Source: Clostridium carboxidivorans P7
GTDB lineage: Bacteria > Bacillota > Clostridia > Clostridiales > Clostridiaceae
Reading direction: 5' to 3'
Length of the DNA stretch: 64,000 nucleotides
Assembly (NCBI RefSeq): GCF_001038625.1
Contig: NZ_CP011803.1
Coordinates: 2,666,001 to 2,730,000 of the forward strand
Below are positions 18,896 through 27,425 of this stretch, in pieces; within the stretch, counting starts at the first letter, position 1, and each line of letters begins with the position of its first letter. The position numbers and the translations under genes are program-made. The notes under the pieces are model-generated. The model saw only the letters and a program-made list of their open reading frames with translations. It had not been told where the DNA came from and ran no database searches.

Positions 18896-19127
18896 TTATT
18901 CTTCTACATCTTTCATGTTTATGTTTATTACTATTCTCACATGGACATTATCCAACGAGTAAAATATGTTTTTTCCTTCTAGCTGGAATTTTACCAATTT
19001 TAAGTGTTTCAATATTTTTAACTGGTAGCTAATGAATGACTTAAATTTAATATCTTTTTATCAGATCCTTCATGTGTTGCTAAATAATCACTTGTTTTCT
19101 CCGCGGATATGCTCTTTGGCTGCACAT
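18896..19127 (-). pseudogene. Decayed ArsR-family regulator gene upstream of the HMA/ATPase operon
   Basis: The minus strand between 19045 and 18896 encodes ISYQLKILKHLKLVKFQLEG then NIFYSLDNVHVRI, an unmistakable ArsR recognition helix, wing and alpha-5 region ending in a stop. An ATG with AAGGAAG ribosome site exists at 19125-19127, but its frame stops early. The C-terminal frame is closed upstream by TAA, and the metal box and first helices are missing. This is a gene broken by deletion and frameshift. Its former operator is probably 19173-19194. Confidence 0.7.
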
Positions 19128-19172
19128 TTTATTCTTCCTTAATATTGTCAAATATTCACTAGCTTATATGAA

Positions 19173-19194
19173 CAATTAAACATATGTTTAATTG
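19173..19194. promoter_or_regulatory. ArsR-type palindromic operator
   Basis: CAATTAAACAT followed directly by its reverse complement ATGTTTAATTG, a perfect 22-bp palindrome upstream of the decayed arsR and the HMA/ATPase genes. Its size and ATGTTTAAT-like composition suit a SmtB/CadC-family repressor. The intact ArsR at 16214-16579 may now use it. Confidence 0.6.
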
Positions 19195-19214
19195 AAAGTC
19201 AAGTACATTTTTTT

Positions 19215-19311
19215 AAATTTAAAAATACTTAAGTGCAGGAGGGCTGCTCTTAAGTATTTTTATTTTAGGGTTTAAGGCATAATGTATAAATTTGTTTTAA
19301 ACTGTATTCAC
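19215..19311 (-). ncRNA. Putative sigma-54-dependent small RNA, copy 2
   Basis: A segment of about 95 bases runs from the predicted start of promoter D to an intrinsic terminator with a perfect 12-bp stem (19249-19260 / 19222-19233) and a T-rich tail. The top of the hairpin forms an inner GCAG/CTGC stem with loop CCCTC, anti-Shine-Dalgarno in character. The sequence before the stem (CCCTAAA) and the stem itself (AAAATACTTAAG) match the other putative small RNA at 12755-12856. No ORF is present. Confidence 0.6.
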
Positions 19312-19320
19312 TTATTTATA

Positions 19321-19338
19321 AAGCAATTTACATACCAA
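19321..19338 (-). promoter_or_regulatory. Sigma-54 promoter D for small RNA copy 2
   Basis: Minus strand TTGGTATGTAAATTGCTT: GG (19335-19336) and GC (19323-19324) are twelve bases apart. The -24 element has T in place of the usual C after GG. No gene follows; the first downstream element is the small-RNA terminator. Confidence 0.75.
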
Positions 19339-19378
19339 TGCTGTAGTCCTTAATATTACGTAGTAAATATTTCAATTG

Positions 19379-19414
19379 TATCAATTTGAAAATATATCGT
19401 TCTTAATTTGATAA
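19379..19414. promoter_or_regulatory. Paired activator site (UAS) for promoter D
   Basis: TATCAATTTGAAA (19379-19391) and TTAATTTGATAA (19403-19414). It spans about -68 to -103 from the predicted start, matching the geometry at promoter B. Confidence 0.6.
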
Positions 19415-19517
19415 AATATTGCAAATCAGTTCTATTTTGATACTATTCAAATAGCTTATTCTCCTTTAACTACCAGCTAGTATCCAACTCAATTCGTATT
19501 ATACATATTCCTCTACA

Positions 19518-20858
19518 TTAGTAGTTGAGACTCTTCGTCCAATTGCCTTTTAAATAATAAACAAGCATACATAATGCTGTTGTAGCCCAAGTTATAGGAT
19601 ATGTAATTGCTACTCCTCTAACATCATGATAGGAAGCCATTATAACAAAAAGCAATACAATTCTAAGTATGCATATATTTGATAATATAATCACCATAGG
19701 AGGATTTGCTTTTCCTGCACCTCTTATGGTATCACCTAACACTTCCAAAATAACATAAATCCAATAGAAGGGAAATGAAGTTCTGATTATTCTAATTCCA
19801 TAATCAATTACCACTCTATCATGATTAAATATTCCAAAAGCTTGACGCCCAAATATCAACAAAAGCGTACTTGATACTATGGTTATACCTATTCCCATTA
19901 ATATACATACCTTGGCTCCCTTTTTTACCCTTTCAATATTTCCTGCACCCATATTCTGCCCGGAAAACGTTGTAATTGCTTGTCCAAGCGCTACAATTGG
20001 AAGATAAATAGGCAATTCTACTTTAAAATATGCTGTAAATGCAACAATAGCTTCTACACCAAGACTATTAATATGGTATTGTGCAAAAACGTTAGATAAT
20101 GTTATTACAATACTTTGAAGACCTGCTGGTATTCCAATCTTAAGAATAGGTAACAATACCTCTTTATGTATTCGTATTTTTTTAAATTTCAATCTATATT
20201 CACTCTCTGTATGTTTTAAATAATATAATATCAGCAAAGCATTGATAGTCTGCGATAAAAACGTTGCCCATGCAACTCCATTAACACCATTTTCAAAAAT
20301 AACTATAAACAGTGCATCCATTAATACATGAACAATTCCTCCGATAAGTTGTATATACATTGGTGTTTTCGAATTGCCCATGGCACGTATAATACCAGAA
20401 CCCATGTTATAGGTAATAACGGAAATAAGACTAAAAAAATAGATTCTTATATAAGAAACAGCAGATTTCAGTATTTCTTGCGGAACATCCATCCACTTTA
20501 AAAAATAAGGTGCACCTATATAACCAATAATAAAAAGCAATATTCCTCCAAGAAAACTCAATCCTATTGCTGTATGTATTGCATCTTTTACCTTTCCTTT
20601 TTTCCCTGAACCAAAAATATTAGCAATGACAACGCTTGATCCTACTGACATACCTGTAAAAAATCCTACCAGGCAGGTAACTATCAAAGAACTAGCTCCA
20701 ACTGCTGCCGCAGCTTCTTTGCCAAGATAATTCCCAACAAAAATCAAATCCACTGTATTATATAATTGTTGAATAATGCTTGCTGCAATCAGTGGCAGCG
20801 CAAAAAACAACACTTGTTTCCATATAATGCCCTCTGTTAAATTAATATTCTTCTTCAA
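19518..20858 (-). CDS. MATE-family multidrug/organic cation efflux protein
   Basis: 446 residues, twelve hydrophobic segments. N-terminal MATE signature IIQQLYNTVDLIFVGNYLG and the mirrored GQAITTFSGQNMGAG of the second half. The start is a TTG overlapping the stop of the upstream hydrolase gene (TTTGA), so the two are translationally coupled. Probable Na+ or H+ antiporter. Substrate not predictable, but coupling to an amino-acyl hydrolase is unusual. Confidence 0.92.
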   Translation of the reverse strand: MKKNINLTEGIIWKQVLFFALPLIAASIIQQLYNTVDLIFVGNYLGKEAAAAVGASSLIVTCLVGFFTGMSVGSSVVIANIFGSGKKGKVKDAIHTAIGLSFLGGILLFIIGYIGAPYFLKWMDVPQEILKSAVSYIRIYFFSLISVITYNMGSGIIRAMGNSKTPMYIQLIGGIVHVLMDALFIVIFENGVNGVAWATFLSQTINALLILYYLKHTESEYRLKFKKIRIHKEVLLPILKIGIPAGLQSIVITLSNVFAQYHINSLGVEAIVAFTAYFKVELPIYLPIVALGQAITTFSGQNMGAGNIERVKKGAKVCILMGIGITIVSSTLLLIFGRQAFGIFNHDRVVIDYGIRIIRTSFPFYWIYVILEVLGDTIRGAGKANPPMVIILSNICILRIVLLFVIMASYHDVRGVAITYPITWATTALCMLVYYLKGNWTKSLNY

Positions 20859-21814
20859 ATTGTATTTTCTCCATAAGCCACCATGGAGTCACCCTTAATA
20901 ATGGATAAACTACCAACTTGATGAAGTAGTATTCCGTCCCTCTCAGCAGCGCAGGTTTCCAAAACATTGCCAAAGTAATCCTTAATGTACCCTAATATTT
21001 CTCCCTTTTTAAAGGTATCTCCTACTCTTTTTGTTGGATACCAGCAGCCAGTATGTTCGGCATTTTTGCAGACCACATTTCCCACATCAACAGGATGATA
21101 AGTTCTTTCAGAAACGTCTCCCTCTAATACTCCCAAATAGCGCAAGACATTTCTAACATCCTCTTTTCCTAGTTTCACTTCCTCTTTCGACCAGATACCC
21201 ATGGCTCCTCTCTCAATCAAAATACTAGGAATTCCACAGGAACCAGCATAATTATAAGAACCTCCACTACCACAAGGAGACTGAACCAAATAAGGGACAT
21301 TTACTAGTTCAGCCATACCTCTTGCTGCTTTAACAACTTCTGGAGCAGCCACTCCTACACAATATACATAGGGTGTTAGCTCTTCATACCCATCTCCACA
21401 GTGAAGATCAATATAATAATCTGCATTTTTTTGAAATTCTGTTACAACCGTATGGCAGATTCTATCTGCAGTTGTTCCCTGTGCATTTCCAGGAAACTCT
21501 CTATTTAAATTTTTACCATCCTCATATACCATACTCATAGTCCGATGTTCGAATCCCGTTCTATTCATCAAATGTAATATAATAATATTTCCTGTTAACT
21601 GTGATGGTAGAATCTCATTAGCTATTTCAATTGCTGTTTGAATCCCCACATATTCTGCATTGTGCACTCCTCCAGAAATAAATACTGTTTTTCCTTGCTT
21701 CTCCCCACAAATAATGGTAACTGGAAGTTCTATATCCGTTCCCTTTACTTGTACATAACCTGATACTTTTTCTCCAGTTTTGGCACACATATTTCCTACT
21801 TTTATTGTTTGCAT
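20855..21814 (-). CDS. Succinylglutamate desuccinylase/aspartoacylase-family zinc hydrolase
   Basis: 319 residues of the AstE/AspA (M14-like) family. Zinc ligands are expected in GGVHNAEYVG (HxxE) and YYIDLHCGD (third His). NREFPG and the substrate-binding NRTGFEHR block are also present. The ATG at 21812-21814 is preferred, 9 bases after GAGGAGG. The protein should remove an acyl group from an amino acid or similar small molecule in the cytoplasm. It is coupled to a MATE pump gene and lies immediately downstream of the second ABC operon, so it could process what that importer brings in (inference). Confidence 0.87.
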   Translation of the reverse strand: MQTIKVGNMCAKTGEKVSGYVQVKGTDIELPVTIICGEKQGKTVFISGGVHNAEYVGIQTAIEIANEILPSQLTGNIIILHLMNRTGFEHRTMSMVYEDGKNLNREFPGNAQGTTADRICHTVVTEFQKNADYYIDLHCGDGYEELTPYVYCVGVAAPEVVKAARGMAELVNVPYLVQSPCGSGGSYNYAGSCGIPSILIERGAMGIWSKEEVKLGKEDVRNVLRYLGVLEGDVSERTYHPVDVGNVVCKNAEHTGCWYPTKRVGDTFKKGEILGYIKDYFGNVLETCAAERDGILLHQVGSLSIIKGDSMVAYGENTI

Positions 21815-21950
21815 CAATCATTACCTCCTCGTATAATAAGTTTATAGCCAGTTAAATCACTGCTATTCATGGTATAAACTGAGTTCTTGGCATCAGATGG
21901 AGTTTTGACTCTACCTGATGCTTAGAAATCGTTATCTAGGGACGTAGCTA

Positions 21951-21988
21951 CTCTAATACTCCCACTTAGAGAGGTGGGAGTATTAGAG
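21951..21988. repeat. Strong hairpin at the end of the second ABC operon
   Basis: Perfect 15-bp arms CTCTAATACTCCCAC / GTGGGAGTATTAGAG with an 8-base loop. The second arm overlaps the stop codon of the DppF-type gene. No T-run follows on the minus strand, so it is not a textbook terminator. It could be the subterminal hairpin left by an IS200/IS605-type element, or an RNA-stabilising 3' structure. Confidence 0.6.
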
Positions 21989-22954
21989 CAGGTAGTTATC
22001 GGATAAATGACAGGCCACTAAATGACCTTTTTCTATTTCTTTTAATTCAGGTTTTTCCTTAAAGCATATATCTCTGTATTTTGTACATCTAGAATTAAAA
22101 CTGCAGCCTGGCTGTATATCAGAAGGACTTGGCAAATCACCTTCTATTGTTTTTATTTCAGTATTTTTTCTTTTTTCAACAGAAAATACCGATGCTAAAA
22201 GAGCCTTTGTATATGGATGAACTGCAGCTGTAGTAAGCTTTTCACTATAAATTACTTCAACAATGCCTCCAAGATACATTACGAGAATTCTATCACTTAT
22301 ACTTCTAACTACTGCTAAGTCATGACAGATAAAAATATATGATAAACCCTTTTCTTTTTGTAAATCCATAAGAAGCTTGAGCACCTGTTCTTGAACAGAA
22401 ACATCTAAAGCAGAAGTAGCTTCATCACATATTATAATTTCAGGTGATAAAGATAAAGCTCTTGCTATCGCAACTCTTTGCTTTTGTCCTCCACTCAACT
22501 CATGAGGGTATCTACTGATAAATTCTTCATTTAGCCCAACCATTTGCAAAAGTTTTTTTGTTTCCAATGTAGCTTCTGCTCTATTCATAAGCTTAAAATT
22601 TAGAAGCGGCTCGCTTACAATTTCTAAAACTCTCATGCGTGAATTAAAAGATTCTGAAGGATCTTGAAATATCATCTGTAATTTTCTTCGGTTTTGTCTA
22701 AGCTTTTCTCCACTTAGATTAGAAATATCTTCATTATTATAAATAATATTTCCTGAGGTCAAAGTTTCTAAATTGGTAATCATATTTGCTAAAGTACTTT
22801 TACCACAGCCACTTTCACCAACTATGCTCAGGCACTCTCCTGAATATAATTCAAAACTTAAATTGTCAACTGCAGTTAACTTTTTTCCATCTTGTAGATC
22901 AAACTGCTTCGTAACATTCTTTATTTTCAATATTGGTTCTTTCTCTTGAGACAA
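21983..22954 (-). CDS. ABC transporter ATP-binding protein (OppF/DppF type), second operon
   Basis: 323 residues. Walker A SIVGESGCGKST, Q-loop IFQDPSESFNSRM, signature HELSGGQKQR, Walker B EIIICDEATSALD and switch CHDLAV. The C-terminal oligopeptide-transporter extension with the cysteine pattern GCSFNSRCTKYRDIC is present, unlike in the first operon's ATPase. Start codon TTG with GGAGG nine bases upstream; it overlaps the DppD-type gene by 56 bases. Confidence 0.93.
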   Translation of the reverse strand: MSQEKEPILKIKNVTKQFDLQDGKKLTAVDNLSFELYSGECLSIVGESGCGKSTLANMITNLETLTSGNIIYNNEDISNLSGEKLRQNRRKLQMIFQDPSESFNSRMRVLEIVSEPLLNFKLMNRAEATLETKKLLQMVGLNEEFISRYPHELSGGQKQRVAIARALSLSPEIIICDEATSALDVSVQEQVLKLLMDLQKEKGLSYIFICHDLAVVRSISDRILVMYLGGIVEVIYSEKLTTAAVHPYTKALLASVFSVEKRKNTEIKTIEGDLPSPSDIQPGCSFNSRCTKYRDICFKEKPELKEIEKGHLVACHLSDNYLL

Positions 22955-23747
22955 GATTGCATTCCTCCAATTCAGGTACAGCTGTTAACAGCTTTTTAGT
23001 ATATTCACATCGAGGATTATCTATAACCTGATTTTTAGTTCCCCACTCAACTAATTCACCCTTTTGCATTACTCCTATTTTGTCACACATATAAGCTGCT
23101 ACTCCCATATTATGTGTAACTATTATTATACTTGTATTAAAATTGTCTCTAAGCTCCATCATCTGCTTAACCACCTGTGCTTGTACCGTTACATCAAGAG
23201 CACTAGTTGGCTCATCTGCTAATAATATTTCTGGTTCCATAGTCATTGCCATGGCTATACCTACTCTCTGCTTCATGCCCCCACTTAATTCAAATGGATA
23301 GGAATTCATTATGCGCTTTGTATCAGGTAGTCTCATTTTCTCAAGCATATCAACTGCTTTATCATATGCATCAGTTTTTGAAATGTTAAAATGACTTCTT
23401 ATACTTTCAATAAATTGATTACCAATCTTTTTAATAGGAGTTAATGATCCTCCTGCATTCTGAAAAACAATAGCCATTCTATTTCCACGTATTTCTTGCC
23501 ATTCTTTCTTAGAATATTGAAGAATATTTTTATCTTTTAAAATTATATCTCCTGAACATATAGAAGCTCCTTTAGGCAAAAGTCCTAGTACAGCACGTAT
23601 AAGTGTTGATTTTCCACTGCCGCTTTCACCAACTATTCCTATTATCTCCTTGCTTCCAATTGATATGCTTATATTTTTTACAACAGGTTCTTGGTTACCG
23701 TATTTTATAGATAAATTATTTATACTTAAAATCTTTTCATTAATCAT
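22899..23747 (-). CDS. ABC transporter ATP-binding protein (OppD/DppD type), second operon
   Basis: 282 residues. Walker A GIVGESGSGKST (about residue 38), Q-loop VFQNAGGSLTPI, signature FELSGGMKQR, Walker B EILLADEPTSALD, switch VTHNMG. The cysteine cluster found at the C-terminus of many OppD proteins is missing. GGTGAGG precedes the ATG. It is separated from the binding-protein gene by a hairpin terminator that probably lowers ATPase expression. Confidence 0.93.
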   Translation of the reverse strand: MINEKILSINNLSIKYGNQEPVVKNISISIGSKEIIGIVGESGSGKSTLIRAVLGLLPKGASICSGDIILKDKNILQYSKKEWQEIRGNRMAIVFQNAGGSLTPIKKIGNQFIESIRSHFNISKTDAYDKAVDMLEKMRLPDTKRIMNSYPFELSGGMKQRVGIAMAMTMEPEILLADEPTSALDVTVQAQVVKQMMELRDNFNTSIIIVTHNMGVAAYMCDKIGVMQKGELVEWGTKNQVIDNPRCEYTKKLLTAVPELEECNLVSRERTNIENKECYEAV

Positions 23748-23775
23748 TTTATCCTCACCTTATTATCAAAATAAA

Positions 23776-23815
23776 AATCACTACTTATGAATTCGTTGTA
23801 TCATAAGTAGTGATT
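23776..23815 (-). terminator. Intra-operon terminator/attenuator between binding-protein and ATPase genes
   Basis: Perfect 15-bp stem AATCACTACTTATGA / TCATAAGTAGTGATT with a 10-base loop. On the minus strand it is followed by TTTATTTTG. Partial termination here would give more binding protein and permease than ATPase. Confidence 0.75.
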
Positions 23816-23863
23816 AGCTGTTTGGATCTTATGAATGCAAAAATTCACATTGACCTATTTTTG

Positions 23864-25420
23864 TTATTTGATACTTACATTACTATCTAATAAATAGTAA
23901 TCAACAGGATACATTGTTAATCCACTAACTGTATTTTTACTAACTAAATTAAGCATTGGGGTAACAAGAAATAAATTAGAATTATCCTCCAATAATTTCT
24001 GCTGTACATTTGTAGCAATATTGCTTCTTTCTTTAGTATCTTTTTCAGTTTTAAGTTTATCAATAAGAGAATCTACCTCTGCATTACTATATTTTCCATA
24101 GTTTGCATTTCCACCTGTTCTAAAATATAGTTCCAAGAAGGACTGTGGATCTCCTGAAGTTGCAGTGTTTACACTATACAAACCCAAATCAAAATTTCCG
24201 CTTTTTAGTGCTTGATCAACAACCTCATAGGATTGCAATTTAGTTCCTATCCCAATTTCTTTAAGATTTGACTGCATTGCTTGTGCAATTATAGGAAGCT
24301 CAGAGCGAGTTGTGTAGAAGGCTAAATTTAACTCTAGCTTCTTGCCATTTTTCTCTAATATGCCATCCCCATCTGTATCTTTATATCCTGCATCACTTAA
24401 AAGCTTAGCTGCTGCTGCTTTATCATACTTATATCCTGTAAGATTCTTATTTCCATAAGGTAATGATCCTGGAAAAGGTCCAATTGCAGGTACCGCACTA
24501 TTTTTAAGAAGTGTTTTAGCATAAGTATCTTTATCAACTCCTAAGGAGATAGCTTTACGTACTGCTGGATCTTTTAAAAACTCATTATTTAAATTTTCAT
24601 AAGACATTATTATTCTCAAACTAGTTATCTTATCTATATTGTACTTAGATTTATCTTGAAATAAAGACATGTTATTACTTGGGATGTTTTGTGCTACATC
24701 AATTTCTCCTGATTGCAGTGCCATAGCACGGGTATTATCATCTTTAATATATTTAAAAGTTGCCTCATCTACCTTAGCTTTACTTCCCCAGTAATCTTTA
24801 TTTTTTTCTACAACTACATTTGAATTTGCAGTATATGATTTAACCTTAAAAGGACCTGTACACACTGGAGCTTTAGCAAAGGTATCTGCTGAAGCACTAG
24901 CATCTACTATTATTGCTGAAGAATCTGCCATATTTGATAAGAATGCTTCAATTGAACTTTTAGTTTTTATAGTTATATCTTGTCCATCTGCAGTCATAGA
25001 ATCAATAAGTAATATTTCTTTTGTTCTTGGATTCATTTTCAATGTTCTTTCAAGGGATGCTTTTACAGCCTGAGCAGTAACTGCTTTGCCATTATCAAAT
25101 TTAGCTCCTTCCCTAATGTGAAATTTCCAGGTTAAGTCATCTACTCTTTTCCAGGAATCAGAAAGTAACGGCTCTATTTGCATATTCTTATTAAGCTTTA
25201 CTAAAGTTTCTCCTGCACCAAACATAGAAACAAACCAACCGTTCCATTCAGAAGCTGGGTCCAAATTAGTTGGAAACTGATTTGTTCCAATTACAATACT
25301 TTTTGATTTTTGGCTATCAGTCTTATTAGAAGCCCCGCTGCTTTTACATCCAATAAAGCTTGTACATATTAGAGCTGTTGTAATTATTAATGCCAATTTT
25401 CTTTTTAACTTAAATTTCAT
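23864..25420 (-). CDS. Family-5 solute-binding lipoprotein, second operon
   Basis: 518 residues. Lipobox FIGC (Cys about residue 25) and SBP_bac_5 blocks (WKFHIREGAKFDNGKAVTA, PVCTGPFKVKSY, AVRKAISLGVDKD). The N-terminal NQFPTNLDPASEWNGWF and the YFRTGGNANYGKYSNAEVD region resemble NikA/DppA-type nickel or dipeptide binders. It is clearly divergent from the two binding proteins of the first operon, so the operons are not simple duplicates. The gene order here is permease B, permease C, binding protein, ATPases. Confidence 0.92.
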   Translation of the reverse strand: MKFKLKRKLALIITTALICTSFIGCKSSGASNKTDSQKSKSIVIGTNQFPTNLDPASEWNGWFVSMFGAGETLVKLNKNMQIEPLLSDSWKRVDDLTWKFHIREGAKFDNGKAVTAQAVKASLERTLKMNPRTKEILLIDSMTADGQDITIKTKSSIEAFLSNMADSSAIIVDASASADTFAKAPVCTGPFKVKSYTANSNVVVEKNKDYWGSKAKVDEATFKYIKDDNTRAMALQSGEIDVAQNIPSNNMSLFQDKSKYNIDKITSLRIIMSYENLNNEFLKDPAVRKAISLGVDKDTYAKTLLKNSAVPAIGPFPGSLPYGNKNLTGYKYDKAAAAKLLSDAGYKDTDGDGILEKNGKKLELNLAFYTTRSELPIIAQAMQSNLKEIGIGTKLQSYEVVDQALKSGNFDLGLYSVNTATSGDPQSFLELYFRTGGNANYGKYSNAEVDSLIDKLKTEKDTKERSNIATNVQQKLLEDNSNLFLVTPMLNLVSKNTVSGLTMYPVDYYLLDSNVSIK

Positions 25421-25434
25421 TTGTGTATTCTCCT

Positions 25435-26265
25435 TTAATATTCTTTATTGGGATCTAATATATCCCTTATACTGTCTCCTAGTAAGTTAAATATCATCAC
25501 AGTTATAAATATTGCAGCACCTGGATATATCATAAGCCCCGGTGAAGTCTGCATATAGTTTCTACCTTCATTAAGCATATATCCCCATTCAGGAGTAGGC
25601 GGCTGAGCTCCAAGTCCTAAAAATGAAAGAGAAGATATTTCAAGCATCATAGTTCCAATGTCCATGGTAGCCATTACAATAAGTGATGGTATTATATTAG
25701 GTAATATGTATTTTAAAATTATTTGATATTCTTTAGCACCTCCCATTTTAGCTCCTTTAATATAGTCTTTTTTTCTTACAGACATTACTAAACTTCGGCT
25801 TACTCTTGCATATTTAACCCAATTGACTACAGCTAAAGCTAAAACAGTATTCATTGAACTGGGCCCAAGTACTCCTGCTATGGCTATAGCAAAAATGATA
25901 CCTGGAAATGCAAGAAAAACATCAGAAAATCTCATTATAATTGTGTCAATAATACCGCCAAAATATGCTGCTATTGTACCCACTGTTGTTCCAACTATAA
26001 ATACTATTACAACTAGACAAAAAGTCATTTTTAGCGAAGTAGATGCACCATATAACACTCTTGAAAGCAAACATCTTCCGAGATTATCTGTGCCTAGTGG
26101 AAAATCATTACTTCTACCTTGAAGTGAATTTGTCATATTTGTTTTAAGTGGATCATGAGGGGCTATGAATGGCGCAAATAAACTTATTGAAATTAAGATC
26201 AATATTAATATGCACATAAATGTAAATAACTTATTCTTTTTCATAGTTATCATAAAGTTTTCCAT
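25435..26265 (-). CDS. ABC permease (DppC/NikC type), second operon
   Basis: 276 residues, about six helices. FAPFIAPHDPLKTN and LGTDNLGRCLLSRVLYGA signature, EAA loop GAKMGGAKEYQIILKYILPN, and SFLGLGAQPPTPEWG near the C-terminus, a block common to NikC/DppC. A GAGGG site precedes the ATG. It starts one base after the permease B stop. Confidence 0.93.
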   Translation of the reverse strand: MENFMITMKKNKLFTFMCILILILISISLFAPFIAPHDPLKTNMTNSLQGRSNDFPLGTDNLGRCLLSRVLYGASTSLKMTFCLVVIVFIVGTTVGTIAAYFGGIIDTIIMRFSDVFLAFPGIIFAIAIAGVLGPSSMNTVLALAVVNWVKYARVSRSLVMSVRKKDYIKGAKMGGAKEYQIILKYILPNIIPSLIVMATMDIGTMMLEISSLSFLGLGAQPPTPEWGYMLNEGRNYMQTSPGLMIYPGAAIFITVMIFNLLGDSIRDILDPNKEY

Positions 26266-26266
26266 A

Positions 26267-27205
26267 TCAAGCCCTCTTTTCTAATCGAATCCTTGGATCT
26301 AGAAAATAATAAGAAATGTCTACAATGAGATTTATCAATACATATATAACTGTCATCCATACAACATATCCTTGTATTAAAGGATAATCTCTGCTAAATA
26401 TAGCCTCCACAGCTAGTTTTCCAACTCCAGGCCAAGAAAAAATAGTCTCAACTATAGCTGTTCCTCCAAGTAGTGATCCCAAAGACAACCCTAATAAGGT
26501 TACAATTGATAAAAGCGAACTTTGCATGACATGTCCAAATAGTATTGCTCTTTCTTTAATTCCTCTAGCTCTAGCACCAATTACATAATCTTGTGAAATT
26601 TCTTCCAGTACGGCCGCTCTAAGCTGTCTTGTGTATTTTGATGCCATTGCAATAGTTAAAGTAACCATAGGCAATATAATGCTTTTCCACCCTGTGTCTC
26701 CCATAACCGGTAAAATTTTTAGTTTAATTGAGAAGATATACATTAATAATAATCCAACCCAAAATCCAGGCATGGATATTCCAAAAAATGATACAACTCT
26801 GATTATGTAATCCAAAACTTTATTTCTATGTAGTGCAGACATAATACCTAAAGGCAGCGCTATAAGCATCATTGCAATAAGTGATGTACCTGCAAGCTTA
26901 AAGGTAGCTGGAAGAGCTTCCAATATTAAATCCAACACTGGTTTACTGTATTTATAAGAATTCCCAAAATTGCCCTTAAATACGCTCATTAACCAATGGA
27001 AATATTGAACTAAAAAAGGGTTATTCAGCCCTAATTCTTCTCTAACTTTTTGTACAAGCTCTGGAGAAGGACTTACACCTGTTGCGCTGAGCATTAGCAC
27101 AGCAGGATCGCCCGGTGAAAAATATGTGATGGCAAAGGTTAAAAAAGTAATTCCAAATAAAACAGGAATTAAGTGTATTAATCTTTTTATTATATACTTC
27201 CGCAA
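26267..27205 (-). CDS. ABC permease (DppB/NikB type), second operon
   Basis: 312 residues. IIKRLIHLIPVLFGITFLTF N-terminus, FSPGDPAVLM block, EAA loop GARARGIKERAILFGHVMQ and ETIFSWPGVG. The start codon is TTG with AAAGGATGA upstream. A ~220-base gap separates it from the methyltransferase gene ahead of it; part of this gap is AT-rich and no terminator hairpin was recognised, so read-through from promoter E is assumed. Confidence 0.92.
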   Translation of the reverse strand: MRKYIIKRLIHLIPVLFGITFLTFAITYFSPGDPAVLMLSATGVSPSPELVQKVREELGLNNPFLVQYFHWLMSVFKGNFGNSYKYSKPVLDLILEALPATFKLAGTSLIAMMLIALPLGIMSALHRNKVLDYIIRVVSFFGISMPGFWVGLLLMYIFSIKLKILPVMGDTGWKSIILPMVTLTIAMASKYTRQLRAAVLEEISQDYVIGARARGIKERAILFGHVMQSSLLSIVTLLGLSLGSLLGGTAIVETIFSWPGVGKLAVEAIFSRDYPLIQGYVVWMTVIYVLINLIVDISYYFLDPRIRLEKRA

Positions 27206-27425
27206 CTTGTTTTTATCATCCTTTCTATAATTTTTTCTTTAAGTATTATTTTAGAATATTTTACATATTTTACTTAAATGCAATATATAAATTAACACTT
27301 TTTTAAAATTTTGTCAACAAAAAAACTACAATAAAATTTATATTTTTACAATTTAATCCATTTTGTATAGTTTGCTTACTATTTTTGCACTTTTTTCTCC
27401 AGTAGTTAACTGCAAAATTTAATAA

